Origin: RGIG5472 sp051867615
GTDB taxonomy: Bacteria; Bacillota; Clostridia; Oscillospirales; Oscillospiraceae
Assembly (NCBI GenBank): GCA_051867615.1
Contig: JBJDYU010000052.1
Span: forward strand, 1 to 39,781
Direction of reading: 5' to 3'
DNA: 39,781 bases
Shown: positions 31,813-39,133 of the stretch, piece by piece
Layout of the letters: the number at the start of each line of letters is the position of its first letter
Numbering within the stretch: position 1 is the first letter of the stretch
Made by a program: the position numbers and the translations under genes
Notes under the pieces: model-generated
Told to the model about the DNA's origin: nothing
Seen by the model: the letters and a program-made list of their open reading frames with translations, nothing else
The model's database searches: none

Positions 31813-32865
31813 TTACTCCTTTTCCGTTCGCTTCAGCGAAGCCAGTATGATGCGCTCGCAAAGCTCGCCGTAGCTGATGCCCACAGCCGCCGCCTCCTGC
31901 GGCAGAAGGCTCGTGGGGGTCATGCCCGGCAGGGTGTTGATCTCAAGGAAATAGGCCTCGCCCGCCTCCGTCACCACATAGTCCGCCCGGGCGTACACCG
32001 CAAGGCCCAGGGTGCGGAACACCGTCTCGGTGCTGGCGCGAAGCTCCCTTTCCCACTCCTCCGGAATGAGGGCGGGACAGCACTCCGTGGCCGCGCCGCT
32101 CTGGTACTTGTTCACATAGTCGTAAAAACCGCTCTTGGGGATGATCTCGATGACGGGCAGGGCCTTTCCCTCCAGAATGCCCACCTGCAGCTCCCGGCCT
32201 CGGATGTACTGTTCGATCACCACGGTCTTGCCCTGGGCCCGGGCCTCGTCCAGCGCTCCGCGCAGCTCCTCCTCCGTTTGCGCGATCACAACGCCGATGG
32301 AACTCCCGCCGTCCACGGGCTTCACCACGCAGGGCAGCGGGAAGCGCTCCGCCTCCGCCAGCTCCGCCTCCTCCCGGGGGTCCACCGTGCGCCACGCGGG
32401 GGTACGCACCTTGTGGGCCACGAGGCGCTTGGTCACGTCCTTGTTCATGGCGATGGCGCTGCCAAGGCAGCCGCTGCCCGTGTAAGGGATGCCCAGCAGG
32501 TCAAACGCGGCCTGCACCCGGCCGTCCTCTCCGCCCTCGCCGTGGAGGGCCAGAAACACCATCTCCGCCCGCCGGCATACCTCCAGCACGCCGGGGCCGA
32601 AAAGGCTGGGGCTTTTGTCCCGCCGCGCGGCGCGCACCGCTTCCAGGTCCGGCACCGCCTCGCCCAGCCGGTACTCGCCGCAAAGGCCGTCCTCCGCTTC
32701 AAAAATGTCTTCCCATGCTCCCGTATATGTCTCCAGGCCCAAAAACATATCCACCAAAACGGCCTGATGTCCTCTCTCCCGCAAAGCCTTGCAGATCTTG
32801 GTGCCGGAGCTGAGAGAGACGTTCCTCTCCGGACTCAGTCCGCCGGCCAGAACAACGATACGCAT
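31813..32865 (-). CDS. ddl: D-alanine--D-alanine ligase
   Basis: The 350-residue ATP-grasp enzyme makes the D-Ala-D-Ala dipeptide used by MurF. Features are RIVVLAGGLSPERNVSLSSG at the start, ALHGEGGEDGRVQAAFDLLGIPYTGSG, the ATP-grasp core KPVDGGSSIGV and EINTLPGMT with metal-binding Glu and Asn. The start is placed at ATG 32865; a GTG two codons earlier is possible but too close to the GAGG ribosome site. It heads a run (ddl-murF-ABC-F and on) with its own promoter. From sequence alone I cannot exclude a D-Ala-D-Lac/Ser variant, but nothing suggests it. Confidence 0.94.
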   Translation of the reverse strand: MRIVVLAGGLSPERNVSLSSGTKICKALRERGHQAVLVDMFLGLETYTGAWEDIFEAEDGLCGEYRLGEAVPDLEAVRAARRDKSPSLFGPGVLEVCRRAEMVFLALHGEGGEDGRVQAAFDLLGIPYTGSGCLGSAIAMNKDVTKRLVAHKVRTPAWRTVDPREEAELAEAERFPLPCVVKPVDGGSSIGVVIAQTEEELRGALDEARAQGKTVVIEQYIRGRELQVGILEGKALPVIEIIPKSGFYDYVNKYQSGAATECCPALIPEEWERELRASTETVFRTLGLAVYARADYVVTEAGEAYFLEINTLPGMTPTSLLPQEAAAVGISYGELCERIILASLKRTEKE

Positions 32866-32927
32866 AAACACTCTACCTCATTTAAAAACACGAAAGCCTG
32901 ACGCTACTCCTACTTTGACAGTGTATT

Positions 32928-32956
32928 ATCATAGCATAACCGGCGCTGGATTACAA
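32928..32956 (-). promoter_or_regulatory. SigA-type promoter of the ddl-murF run
   Basis: On the minus strand, TTGTAA (32951-32956), a 17-base spacer and TATGAT (32928-32933), about 60 bases before the ddl start. The stretch between this promoter and the rodA terminator (about 32957-33092) holds no gene that I can support. Confidence 0.6.
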
Positions 32957-33092
32957 GCGAACGCCGGCAAAAAGGCAGTTTCCGAGCGTTTCCGGCGGCA
33001 AAAAAGCACTTTCCGACTTCCCCTCCGCCGGGCGCGGGTCTCCCATCCCATGATATGCGCCGACAGCCGAAGCGGTGCGCATGGCGGCGCAG

Positions 33093-33124
33093 AAAAACGG
33101 CGCGCCGCATAGAGCGGCGCGCCG
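33093..33124 (-). terminator. Terminator of rodA
   Basis: An 11-bp GC-rich perfect stem (33098-33108 with 33114-33124) is followed on the minus strand by five Ts (33093-33097). It starts about 18 bases after the rodA stop. Confidence 0.85.
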
Positions 33125-33142
33125 GATACGTCTCCGCCCCGG

Positions 33143-34291
33143 CTACCGGAGCCAGTCGGGCCGTGATCGCTTTTTGATGCCGGAGACCACGCCCATGGCA
33201 CAGAACAGCATCAGTATGGAGCTGCCGCCATAGCTGAAAAACGGCAAGGTCAGGCCGATGACGGGCATGAGAAACAGGCACATACCCACGTTCTCCACCG
33301 TCTGGAAGATCAGCATCCCCGCAATGCCCACGCAGACATACTGCTCCATAGGGCTTCTGGCCCCCCGGGCCACATACAGGCAGCGCAGGATGATGAGCGC
33401 CAGCAGGGCCAGAACCAGAAGGCAGCCCACCATGCCCAGCTCCTCTCCCGCCACGGAGAAAATAAAGTCGTTTTCCCGGTTGGGCAGGGACGCGCTGGAC
33501 GCGCTCTGGGTCTGGGTGCCGTGGAACAGCCCCTGTCCGAACACCCTGCCGGAGCCGAGCGCCAGCAGGCTGCGGGTCTGGTTCCAGCCCACGCCGCCGG
33601 GGTCGTAGCTGTGGTCGAACACCACCATGAAGCGCTCCTTCATGTACCCCGGCAGCTTGTCGGTGTACCACAGGAAGGAAAAGGCCCCCACCATCACCGC
33701 GCCCACGGCGGCGAACCACCGCAGGGCAAAGCCCGCCGCAAAGGCCATGCAGGCGAACATGAACACATACACAAGGCAGCTGCCCGCGTCCCCGGAGACC
33801 ACGAAGATGAGCCCCACCATGAACAGCACATGGCCCCCCACAAAGGCCGCGGAGCGGACGGATCGCAGGTCGCCCTCCTCCCGCAGCAGGGCCAGCTGCT
33901 TGGCAAGCAGTATGGCGAAGGGCAGCTTCACCACCTCCGCCGGCTGCACCTGCACCGGGAACCAGGAGGCATACAGCCAGGCGCGGTTGCCGTACCGCTC
34001 CACGCCGAGCGGCGTGAGCAGCAGCAAAATCAGCGCCACGCTCCCCAGCAGCAGCCACTTCCAGTACCGGGAGATCGCCTCCACATCCAGCAGGGAGAAC
34101 AGGACATAGCAGACTATGCCGAGACACAGGGCCACGCCCTGCACGATGACGTTCCGGTAGCTCCCGGTGTAGCGGGTGGCGCTGGTGATGAGCAGCAGGC
34201 CGAAGCAGGAGGCGCCCACGCAAAGGCACAGCAGCACCAGATCCGCCTGCGCGACGAATTCGCTCAATATCCCGCGCAGCTTATTAAGCAC
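33143..34291 (-). CDS. rodA: FtsW/RodA/SpoVE-family peptidoglycan glycosyltransferase, RodA-like
   Basis: The 382-residue SEDS protein has about ten membrane helices. Landmarks are FPVQVQPAEVVKLPFAILLAKQ (the QPSE-like motif), the large loop with ALGSGRVFGQGLFHGTQTQ, NRENDFIFSVAGEELGMVG and the closing FFSYGGSSILM. SEDS proteins polymerise lipid II with a partner penicillin-binding protein. The loop resembles RodA (elongation) more than FtsW, but SpoVE cannot be excluded. The start is GTG 34291, seven bases after AAGGAGG; the frame continues upstream without a ribosome site. It is monocistronic and divergent from the tsaE operon. No mreBCD or PBP gene is in the window. Confidence 0.88.
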   Translation of the reverse strand: MLNKLRGILSEFVAQADLVLLCLCVGASCFGLLLITSATRYTGSYRNVIVQGVALCLGIVCYVLFSLLDVEAISRYWKWLLLGSVALILLLLTPLGVERYGNRAWLYASWFPVQVQPAEVVKLPFAILLAKQLALLREEGDLRSVRSAAFVGGHVLFMVGLIFVVSGDAGSCLVYVFMFACMAFAAGFALRWFAAVGAVMVGAFSFLWYTDKLPGYMKERFMVVFDHSYDPGGVGWNQTRSLLALGSGRVFGQGLFHGTQTQSASSASLPNRENDFIFSVAGEELGMVGCLLVLALLALIILRCLYVARGARSPMEQYVCVGIAGMLIFQTVENVGMCLFLMPVIGLTLPFFSYGGSSILMLFCAMGVVSGIKKRSRPDWLR

Positions 34292-34356
34292 AGCGTCCCC
34301 TCCTTCCGCAAAACCGCTCCCATCTCCCGCGGAGACAGGCGCGCACTTTACAGTTA

Positions 34357-34385
34357 AGTCTACCACAAAAGAAAAAAGCTGTAAA
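34357..34385 (-). promoter_or_regulatory. SigA-type promoter of rodA
   Basis: On the minus strand, TTTACA (34380-34385), a 17-base spacer and TAGACT (34357-34362), about 65 bases before the GTG start. It faces away from the tsaE promoter about 60 bases to the right. Confidence 0.6.
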
Positions 34386-34420
34386 CACACACATTTTCTC
34401 TTTTCCCCGGCGGACAACTG

Positions 34421-34429
34421 TGCTATACT
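34421..34429 (+). promoter_or_regulatory. Extended -10 promoter of the tsaE-tsaB-upp operon
   Basis: TGCTATACT forms an extended -10 (TGn plus TATACT at 34424-34429) about 37 bases before tsaE. The -35 position has only a weak TTTTCC, consistent with the extended -10 type. Confidence 0.5.
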
Positions 34430-34465
34430 GTTTAGTCAGAAAAATGAACGAAAGGAGGCGGCGCC

Positions 34466-34906
34466 ATGCGCTATCAGACCCACAGCCCGGAGGAGACGGA
34501 GGCGCTGGGCGAGCGGCTCGGCAGGACGCTTTCCGGCGGAGAGGTCCTGGCCTACGAGGGAGAACTCGGCATGGGCAAGACCGCCTTTACGAGAGGGCTG
34601 GCCCGGGGTCTCGGCTGCACCGGCCGTGTCACCAGTCCCACCTTCACCATCGTCAACGAGTACGAGGGACGGCTCGATCTGTTCCACTTCGACCTCTACC
34701 GCCTCGGCGGCGAGGAGGAGCTGTTCGACATCGGCTGGGAGGATTACCTCTCCCGCGGCGGCGTGGTGGCCGTGGAATGGAGCGAGCGGGTGACGGAGGC
34801 CCTGCCCCCGGAGACCCGGTTCATCCGCTTTTTCCGCGGCGAGGGAGACGAGGGCCGCATCATCGAGATAGAAGGCGGGGAAACATATGAAGATCCTGGC
34901 GTTTGA
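34466..34906 (+). CDS. tsaE: tRNA t6A biosynthesis ATPase TsaE
   Basis: The 146-residue P-loop ATPase carries GELGMGKT (32-39), VTSPTFTIVNEY and the LFHFDLYRL and VVAVEWSER segments typical of TsaE (YjeE/YdiB). It works with TsaB, TsaD and the TsaC product to transfer threonylcarbamoyl to A37 of ANN-decoding tRNAs. Its end overlaps tsaB by 20 bases. Together with the TsaC domain encoded at 24362-25996, three of the four t6A components are in this window; tsaD is not. Ribosome site GAAAGGAGG. Confidence 0.96.
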   Translation: MRYQTHSPEETEALGERLGRTLSGGEVLAYEGELGMGKTAFTRGLARGLGCTGRVTSPTFTIVNEYEGRLDLFHFDLYRLGGEEELFDIGWEDYLSRGGVVAVEWSERVTEALPPETRFIRFFRGEGDEGRIIEIEGGETYEDPGV

Positions 34907-35609
34907 AACTTCGGCCAAAAGCGCCTCCGTGGCAGTGACGCAGGACGGCGCGGTGCTGGCCTCGGCCTACCAGTGCTCCGGCCTCACCCACAGCCGCACC
35001 CTGATGCCCATGGCGGAGGATATGCTCCGCAACAGCGGTCTCTCCCTCGCGGAGATGGACGCGCTGGCCGTGGCGGCGGGACCCGGCTCCTTCACGGGAC
35101 TGCGCATCGGCGTGGCGGCGGTGAAGGGCCTCGCCTGGGCGGCGGAAAAGCCCTGCTGCGCCGTCTCCACGCTGGAGGGCATGGCGGAGAACCTCCGCCA
35201 TCTGGAGAACGCGCTCATCATCTGCGCCATGGACGCCCGGCGCAGCCAGGTCTATAACGCGTTGTTCCTCGCGGAAAACGGGACGCTGCGCCGCCTCTCC
35301 CCCGACCGGGCCATCGGCCTTGCGGAGCTGCTGCGGGAGCTGCAGGAGGACAAGCTGCGTAAGATCGGGACAAAGGTGATTTTAGGCGACGGCGCGGAGC
35401 TGTGCCACCACGCCCTCTCAGAGGGCGGCGTAGACTGTCGTCTCGCCCCGCCGCAGCTGCTGCGGCAAAACGCCGTGGGCGTGGCTCTCGCGGCGGAGCG
35501 GAAGCTCGCCGCGGGCGAAAGCGTCCCGGCCCAGGAGCTGGCCCCGGTCTACCTCCGCCTGTCCCAGGCGGAGCGGGAGCGGCTGGCAAGAGAACAGGCA
35601 AAAGCATGA
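34887..35609 (+). CDS. tsaB: tRNA t6A biosynthesis scaffold protein TsaB
   Basis: The 240-residue ASKHA-fold protein (YeaZ) starts MKILAFETSAKSASVAV and includes AVAAGPGSFTGLRIGVAAVKGLAWA and AMDARRSQVYNALF, all family hallmarks. TsaB forms the dimerisation platform for TsaD and lacks catalytic metal residues. The start lies inside tsaE (20-base overlap), so translation is coupled. upp follows 33 bases later. The last 40 residues are rich in Arg, Ala and Glu, unremarkable for the family in high-GC genomes. Confidence 0.95.
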   Translation: MKILAFETSAKSASVAVTQDGAVLASAYQCSGLTHSRTLMPMAEDMLRNSGLSLAEMDALAVAAGPGSFTGLRIGVAAVKGLAWAAEKPCCAVSTLEGMAENLRHLENALIICAMDARRSQVYNALFLAENGTLRRLSPDRAIGLAELLRELQEDKLRKIGTKVILGDGAELCHHALSEGGVDCRLAPPQLLRQNAVGVALAAERKLAAGESVPAQELAPVYLRLSQAERERLAREQAKA

Positions 35610-35642
35610 TTTTCAGATAAAAAAACAAAGGAGAAACCGCTT

Positions 35643-36278
35643 ATGTTTTCCGAAAAAGTGCACGTCATGGACCATCCTCTGGTCGCCCACAAGCTGACCA
35701 TCCTGCGGGACAAGAACACCAGCGTCAAGGACTTCCGCGAGCTCGTCAGCGAGATCGGTATGCTCATCACCTATGAGGCCACCCGGGATCTGCCCCTCAC
35801 CACCAAGACGGTGGAGACCCCCATCAGCGAGGCCGTGGTCCCCACCCTCGCCGGCAAGAAGATCGCCGTGGTGCCCATCCTGCGGGCGGGTCTGGGCCTG
35901 GTGGACGGCGTGCTGCGCATGATCCCCTCCGCCCGCGTGGGCCACATCGGTATGTTCCGCGACGAGGAGACGCTGGAGCCTCACACCTATTTCTGCAAGC
36001 TGCCCAAGGACATCGCGGAGCGTGACGTCATCGTGGTGGACCCCATGCTGGCCACCGGCGGCTCCGCCGACGCCGCCATCGCGGAGCTGAAGCGCCGGGG
36101 CTGCGCCAACATCAAGCTCATGGTGCTGGTGGCCGTGCCGGAGGGCATCGAGCGCATCCAGAGAAGCCACCCGGACGTGGACATCTACGCCGGTGCGGTG
36201 GACAGCCACCTCAACGAACGGGGCTATATCGTCCCGGGTCTCGGCGACGCGGGCGACCGCATCTTCGGCACCAAGTAA
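35643..36278 (+). CDS. upp: Uracil phosphoribosyltransferase
   Basis: The 211-residue type I phosphoribosyltransferase salvages uracil to UMP with PRPP. Motifs visible are VVPILRAGLGLVDGVLRMIP, the PRPP-binding VVDPMLATGGSADAAI and the uracil-binding C-terminus YIVPGLGDAGDRIFGTK. Length is normal. It sits downstream of tsaB with ribosome site AAAGGAG and is closed by a strong terminator, so it is probably the last gene of the tsaE operon or has its own weak promoter. Confidence 0.97.
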   Translation: MFSEKVHVMDHPLVAHKLTILRDKNTSVKDFRELVSEIGMLITYEATRDLPLTTKTVETPISEAVVPTLAGKKIAVVPILRAGLGLVDGVLRMIPSARVGHIGMFRDEETLEPHTYFCKLPKDIAERDVIVVDPMLATGGSADAAIAELKRRGCANIKLMVLVAVPEGIERIQRSHPDVDIYAGAVDSHLNERGYIVPGLGDAGDRIFGTK

Positions 36279-36290
36279 AACCGTACGCAG

Positions 36291-36327
36291 GCCGCCGCGG
36301 GCGCAGGAGCCTCCGCGGCGGCTTTTT
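36291..36327 (+). terminator. Terminator of upp
   Basis: A 10-bp perfect GC stem (36291-36300 with 36313-36322) with a 12-base loop and five Ts (36323-36327). Confidence 0.9.
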
Positions 36328-36371
36328 GCAAACGGGAGCGCAGACAGGCTTTTATGAAAGGAGCGGAAACG

Positions 36372-36866
36372 ATGCAGATCGAAACCGAGCGGCTGGAGAT
36401 CACGGCCCTGACCCCGGCGCAGCTGGAGCTGTGGACGGAGCACATGGCGGCGCTGGAACGGGAGCTGCGCTGCTCCTACCGGGCCGAACCGATGGAGGGG
36501 AGCTTCCTTGAGATCGTGCGCGGACAGGCGAAGAAGGCCAAAGAAGACCCTGCCCATTACCTCTGGCACAGCTTCTGGCTCATCATCCGGAAAGCGGACC
36601 GCTGCGTTGTCGGGTCCATCGATTTCAAGAACGTCCCCGACAGCAGAGGCGAGGTGGAGATCGGATACGGTCTGGGGCCGGAGTTTGAGCACAAGGGCTA
36701 CATGACGGAGACGGTCCGGGCCTTCTGCGGCTGGGCGCTGCGGCAGGACGGCGTCAGGCACGTCATCGCGGAGACGGAGCGGGACAACGCCGCGTCGCAG
36801 CGAGTGCTGCAGCGGTGCGGCTTTACGGAGTACGCAAGGAACGAAACGGTATGGTGGCGCCTGTAA
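36372..36866 (+). CDS. RimJ/RimL-type GNAT acetyltransferase
   Basis: The 164-residue GNAT protein starts MQIETERLEITALTPAQLELW, typical of the RimJ/RimL (acetyltransf_3) group. The acetyl-CoA site is in YGLGPEFEHKGYMTETVRAFCGWAL, and motif B is in AETERDNAASQRVLQRCGFTEY. The substrate could be a protein N-terminus, a small amine or an antibiotic; this cannot be decided. The start is ATG 36372 after AAAGGAG; an ATG six codons earlier contains that ribosome site. It lies after the upp terminator, so it needs its own promoter; none is convincing. Confidence 0.88.
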   Translation: MQIETERLEITALTPAQLELWTEHMAALERELRCSYRAEPMEGSFLEIVRGQAKKAKEDPAHYLWHSFWLIIRKADRCVVGSIDFKNVPDSRGEVEIGYGLGPEFEHKGYMTETVRAFCGWALRQDGVRHVIAETERDNAASQRVLQRCGFTEYARNETVWWRL

Positions 36867-36918
36867 AAGCGCTCCCTTTCCCACGCATGAGCGATCACGA
36901 CCGCCGGCACAGCCGGTG

Positions 36919-36956
36919 AAAAAAGCAGGGTACGGCTTACACCATACCCTGCTTTT
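36919..36956. terminator. Bidirectional terminator between GNAT and ABC importer genes
   Basis: A 12-bp stem (36921-36932 with 36945-36956) with a 12-base loop ends in TTTT on the plus side and has six As on the left, which are Ts on the minus strand. The remaining sequence up to 37033 holds no gene that I can support. Confidence 0.85.
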
Positions 36957-37033
36957 CTGTTGTGAAACTGTGAAACGGCAGCCTCGGGCCGTATCCGCAG
37001 CTCCGAAAAGGCTATGCCTGTGAGCAGAAACGA

Positions 37034-38029
37034 TTACCGGTCCTCCCGGAAGTAGGAAAGGCCCAGATGCGCCGGAGGCTGGTTCTCCCGCTTGTTGCGC
37101 ATACTGGTGATGACCAGCACGACGATGGTCACCACATACGGCAGCATCTTATAAAGCTCCTTCACCGACAGGTTCATGCCCGTGGGGATATACAGGTGCA
37201 GGATATACAGGCCGCCAAAGAGGATGGAGGCGAGGATGCCCACGTTGGGCCGCCAGATGGTGAAGATAACGAGGGCGATGGCGAGCCAGCCGCGGTCGCC
37301 GAAGGCGTCGTTGGACCAGACGCCGCAGGCGTAGTCCATGACGTAGTACAGTCCGCCGAGGCCCGCGATCATGCTGCCGATGCAGGTCGCGACATACTTA
37401 TAGCGCGCCACATTGATGCCCGCCGCGTCCGCCGTGGCGGGGCTTTCGCCCACGGCCCGCAGATGGAGGCCCACCCGGGTGTGCCGCAGCACATAGGCCG
37501 TGATGAGGGCGATGGCGATGGCAAGATAGGCCAGGAAGCCATAGGACAAAAACACCTTGCCGAACCAGCCCAGCTTCCCCGCAAAGGGCAGGGAGCGGCT
37601 GAAATAGCTGCTGGTGGCGGAGAGGGCGATGGAGGGCACCTCGCTGCCGGTGAGCTTGATGAGGGAGCCGCCGAAGAAGTTGCCGAAGCCCACGCCGAAG
37701 GTGGTCAGCGCCAGACCGGTGACGTTCTGGTTGGCCCGGAGGGTCACGGTCAGCAGGCAGTACAGCAGACCCATGAGCAGCGAGCCCAGCAGCGACGCTC
37801 CCATAGGGATGGCGATGGCAAGGAAGGCGTTCATCTCCGCTGCGGAGGAAACGGACTGCTCATAGAGGAACGCGCCGATGACGCCGCAGATGCCGCCCAC
37901 ATACATGATGCCCGGAATGCCCAGGTTCAGGTTGCCGGATTTTTCCGTCAGCGTTTCGCCGGTGCTGCCCAGCAGCAGCGGGATGCTCTGCACCACGGCT
38001 CTCGGGATAAAGGTCACAAGATCAAACAC
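37034..38029 (-). CDS. ABC importer permease, nucleoside/sugar type (NupQ/YufQ-like)
   Basis: The 331-residue membrane protein has about nine hydrophobic segments and the BPD_transp_2 pattern. Conserved stretches are SIPLLLGSTGETLTEKSGNLNLGIPG near the N-terminus (typical of this permease), NQNVTGLALTTFGVGFGNFFGG, and RAVGESPATADAAGINVARYKY, the cytoplasmic coupling region that contacts the ATPase. Partners encoded upstream are a second permease (3 bases away) and a two-domain ATPase. The closest described systems take up purine nucleosides with a BmpA/PnrA-type lipoprotein, whose gene is not in the window. The C-terminus is basic and Pro-rich. Substrate is inferred from family only. Confidence 0.9.
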   Translation of the reverse strand: MFDLVTFIPRAVVQSIPLLLGSTGETLTEKSGNLNLGIPGIMYVGGICGVIGAFLYEQSVSSAAEMNAFLAIAIPMGASLLGSLLMGLLYCLLTVTLRANQNVTGLALTTFGVGFGNFFGGSLIKLTGSEVPSIALSATSSYFSRSLPFAGKLGWFGKVFLSYGFLAYLAIAIALITAYVLRHTRVGLHLRAVGESPATADAAGINVARYKYVATCIGSMIAGLGGLYYVMDYACGVWSNDAFGDRGWLAIALVIFTIWRPNVGILASILFGGLYILHLYIPTGMNLSVKELYKMLPYVVTIVVLVITSMRNKRENQPPAHLGLSYFREDR

Positions 38030-38032
38030 GGC

Positions 38033-39133
38033 TTAGCCCTCCTTCCCCGCGGACTTGCGGAAACTGATCTTATAGCTGATGAAGAACTCGCTTCCGATGA
38101 TGAAAAACAGGATGATGCCGGTGAGGATATCCGCGAAGGACTGGTTCAGTCCGAACACCGTGGAGATCTCGCCCGCGCCCCGGTCCAGGAACACCAGAAG
38201 GAAGCTGGTGAAGATCATGGTGATGGGATTGAACTTGGCCAGCCACGACACCATGACCGCGGTGAAGCCCTGGCCGCCCGCGATGGTGGTGGTGATGGTG
38301 TGGTTCGTACCGGCCACCAGAAGCAGGCCCGCGATACCGCAGATCGCGCCGGAGAGGAGCATGGTGCGGATGATGACCCGTTCCACCTTGATGCCCACAT
38401 AGCTGGCAGTGCGCTCGCTCTCGCCCACCACGGTCAGCTCATAGCCGTGCTTGCTGTACTTCAGGTACACATACATCCCAACGGTCAAAAGCGCCACCAC
38501 CAGAATATTCAGCAGGTACTTGTAGCTGCCGATCTGCGGCAGCCAGCCCGCCTCGGTGCTCTGGTTGATGATGCCGATCTTGCCGGCGCCCTTGGGCACC
38601 TCCCAGACGATAACGAAGAAAGCCACGATCTGCGTCGCCACATAGTTCATCATCAGGGTGAACAGCGTCTCGTTGGTGTTCCATTTGGCCTTGAAAAAGG
38701 CGGGGATCACGCCCCAGACCGCGCCCGCGGCGATGCTGCACACCACCATCAGGGGGATGAGCAGGGCGTTGGGGAGCTTGTCGCCCAGGCAGATCATGCA
38801 GGCCGCCGTGGCAAGGCCGCCCGCCAGCACCTGTCCCTCCGCGCCGATGTTCCAAAAGCGCATCTTAAACGCGGGAGTCACCGCGAGAGAGATGCAGAGG
38901 AGGATGGCCAGGTTCTGTCCCAAGATCCAGATCTTCCGGGGCGTGCCGAAGGCGCCCTTGAACATGGTGGCGTAGATCTGTATGGGGTCCTCGCCCGTGA
39001 GAAGCATGGTCACGACGGCGAAGACGAGGAGCGCCAGAAGAATGGCAGCGCCGCGGATGGCCCAGGCGCGATACCACGGAAGTGCGGCGCGCTTGACGAT
39101 ATGGACCAGAGGTCCCTGCTTTTGCTTATTCAT
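38033..39133 (-). CDS. ABC importer permease, nucleoside/sugar type (NupP/YufP-like)
   Basis: The 366-residue membrane protein has about ten hydrophobic segments. Family landmarks are MFKGAFGTPRKIWILGQNLAILLCISLAV, FRFWNIGAEGQVLAGG-like (here MRFWNIGAEGQVLAGG) and VVGESERTASYVGIKVER, the coupling helix region. The start overlaps the end of the ATPase gene by eight bases and the next permease begins three bases after its stop, so all three are co-translated. The N-terminal cytoplasmic tail is basic (VHIVKRAALPWYR). Likely forms a heterodimeric channel with the other permease. Confidence 0.9.
   Translation of the reverse strand: MNKQKQGPLVHIVKRAALPWYRAWAIRGAAILLALLVFAVVTMLLTGEDPIQIYATMFKGAFGTPRKIWILGQNLAILLCISLAVTPAFKMRFWNIGAEGQVLAGGLATAACMICLGDKLPNALLIPLMVVCSIAAGAVWGVIPAFFKAKWNTNETLFTLMMNYVATQIVAFFVIVWEVPKGAGKIGIINQSTEAGWLPQIGSYKYLLNILVVALLTVGMYVYLKYSKHGYELTVVGESERTASYVGIKVERVIIRTMLLSGAICGIAGLLLVAGTNHTITTTIAGGQGFTAVMVSWLAKFNPITMIFTSFLLVFLDRGAGEISTVFGLNQSFADILTGIILFFIIGSEFFISYKISFRKSAGKEG

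Noticed and set aside
29809..32901. Open frame of 1030 codons on the plus strand
   Set aside because: It runs antisense across the ABC-F, murF and ddl genes and across their boundaries. It is a product of high GC at third positions.
36896..36918. Small GC hairpin similar to the left-edge one
   Set aside because: The stem is only about five to six pairs and differs in sequence. With the stronger terminator next to it, there is no reason to call a repeat family.
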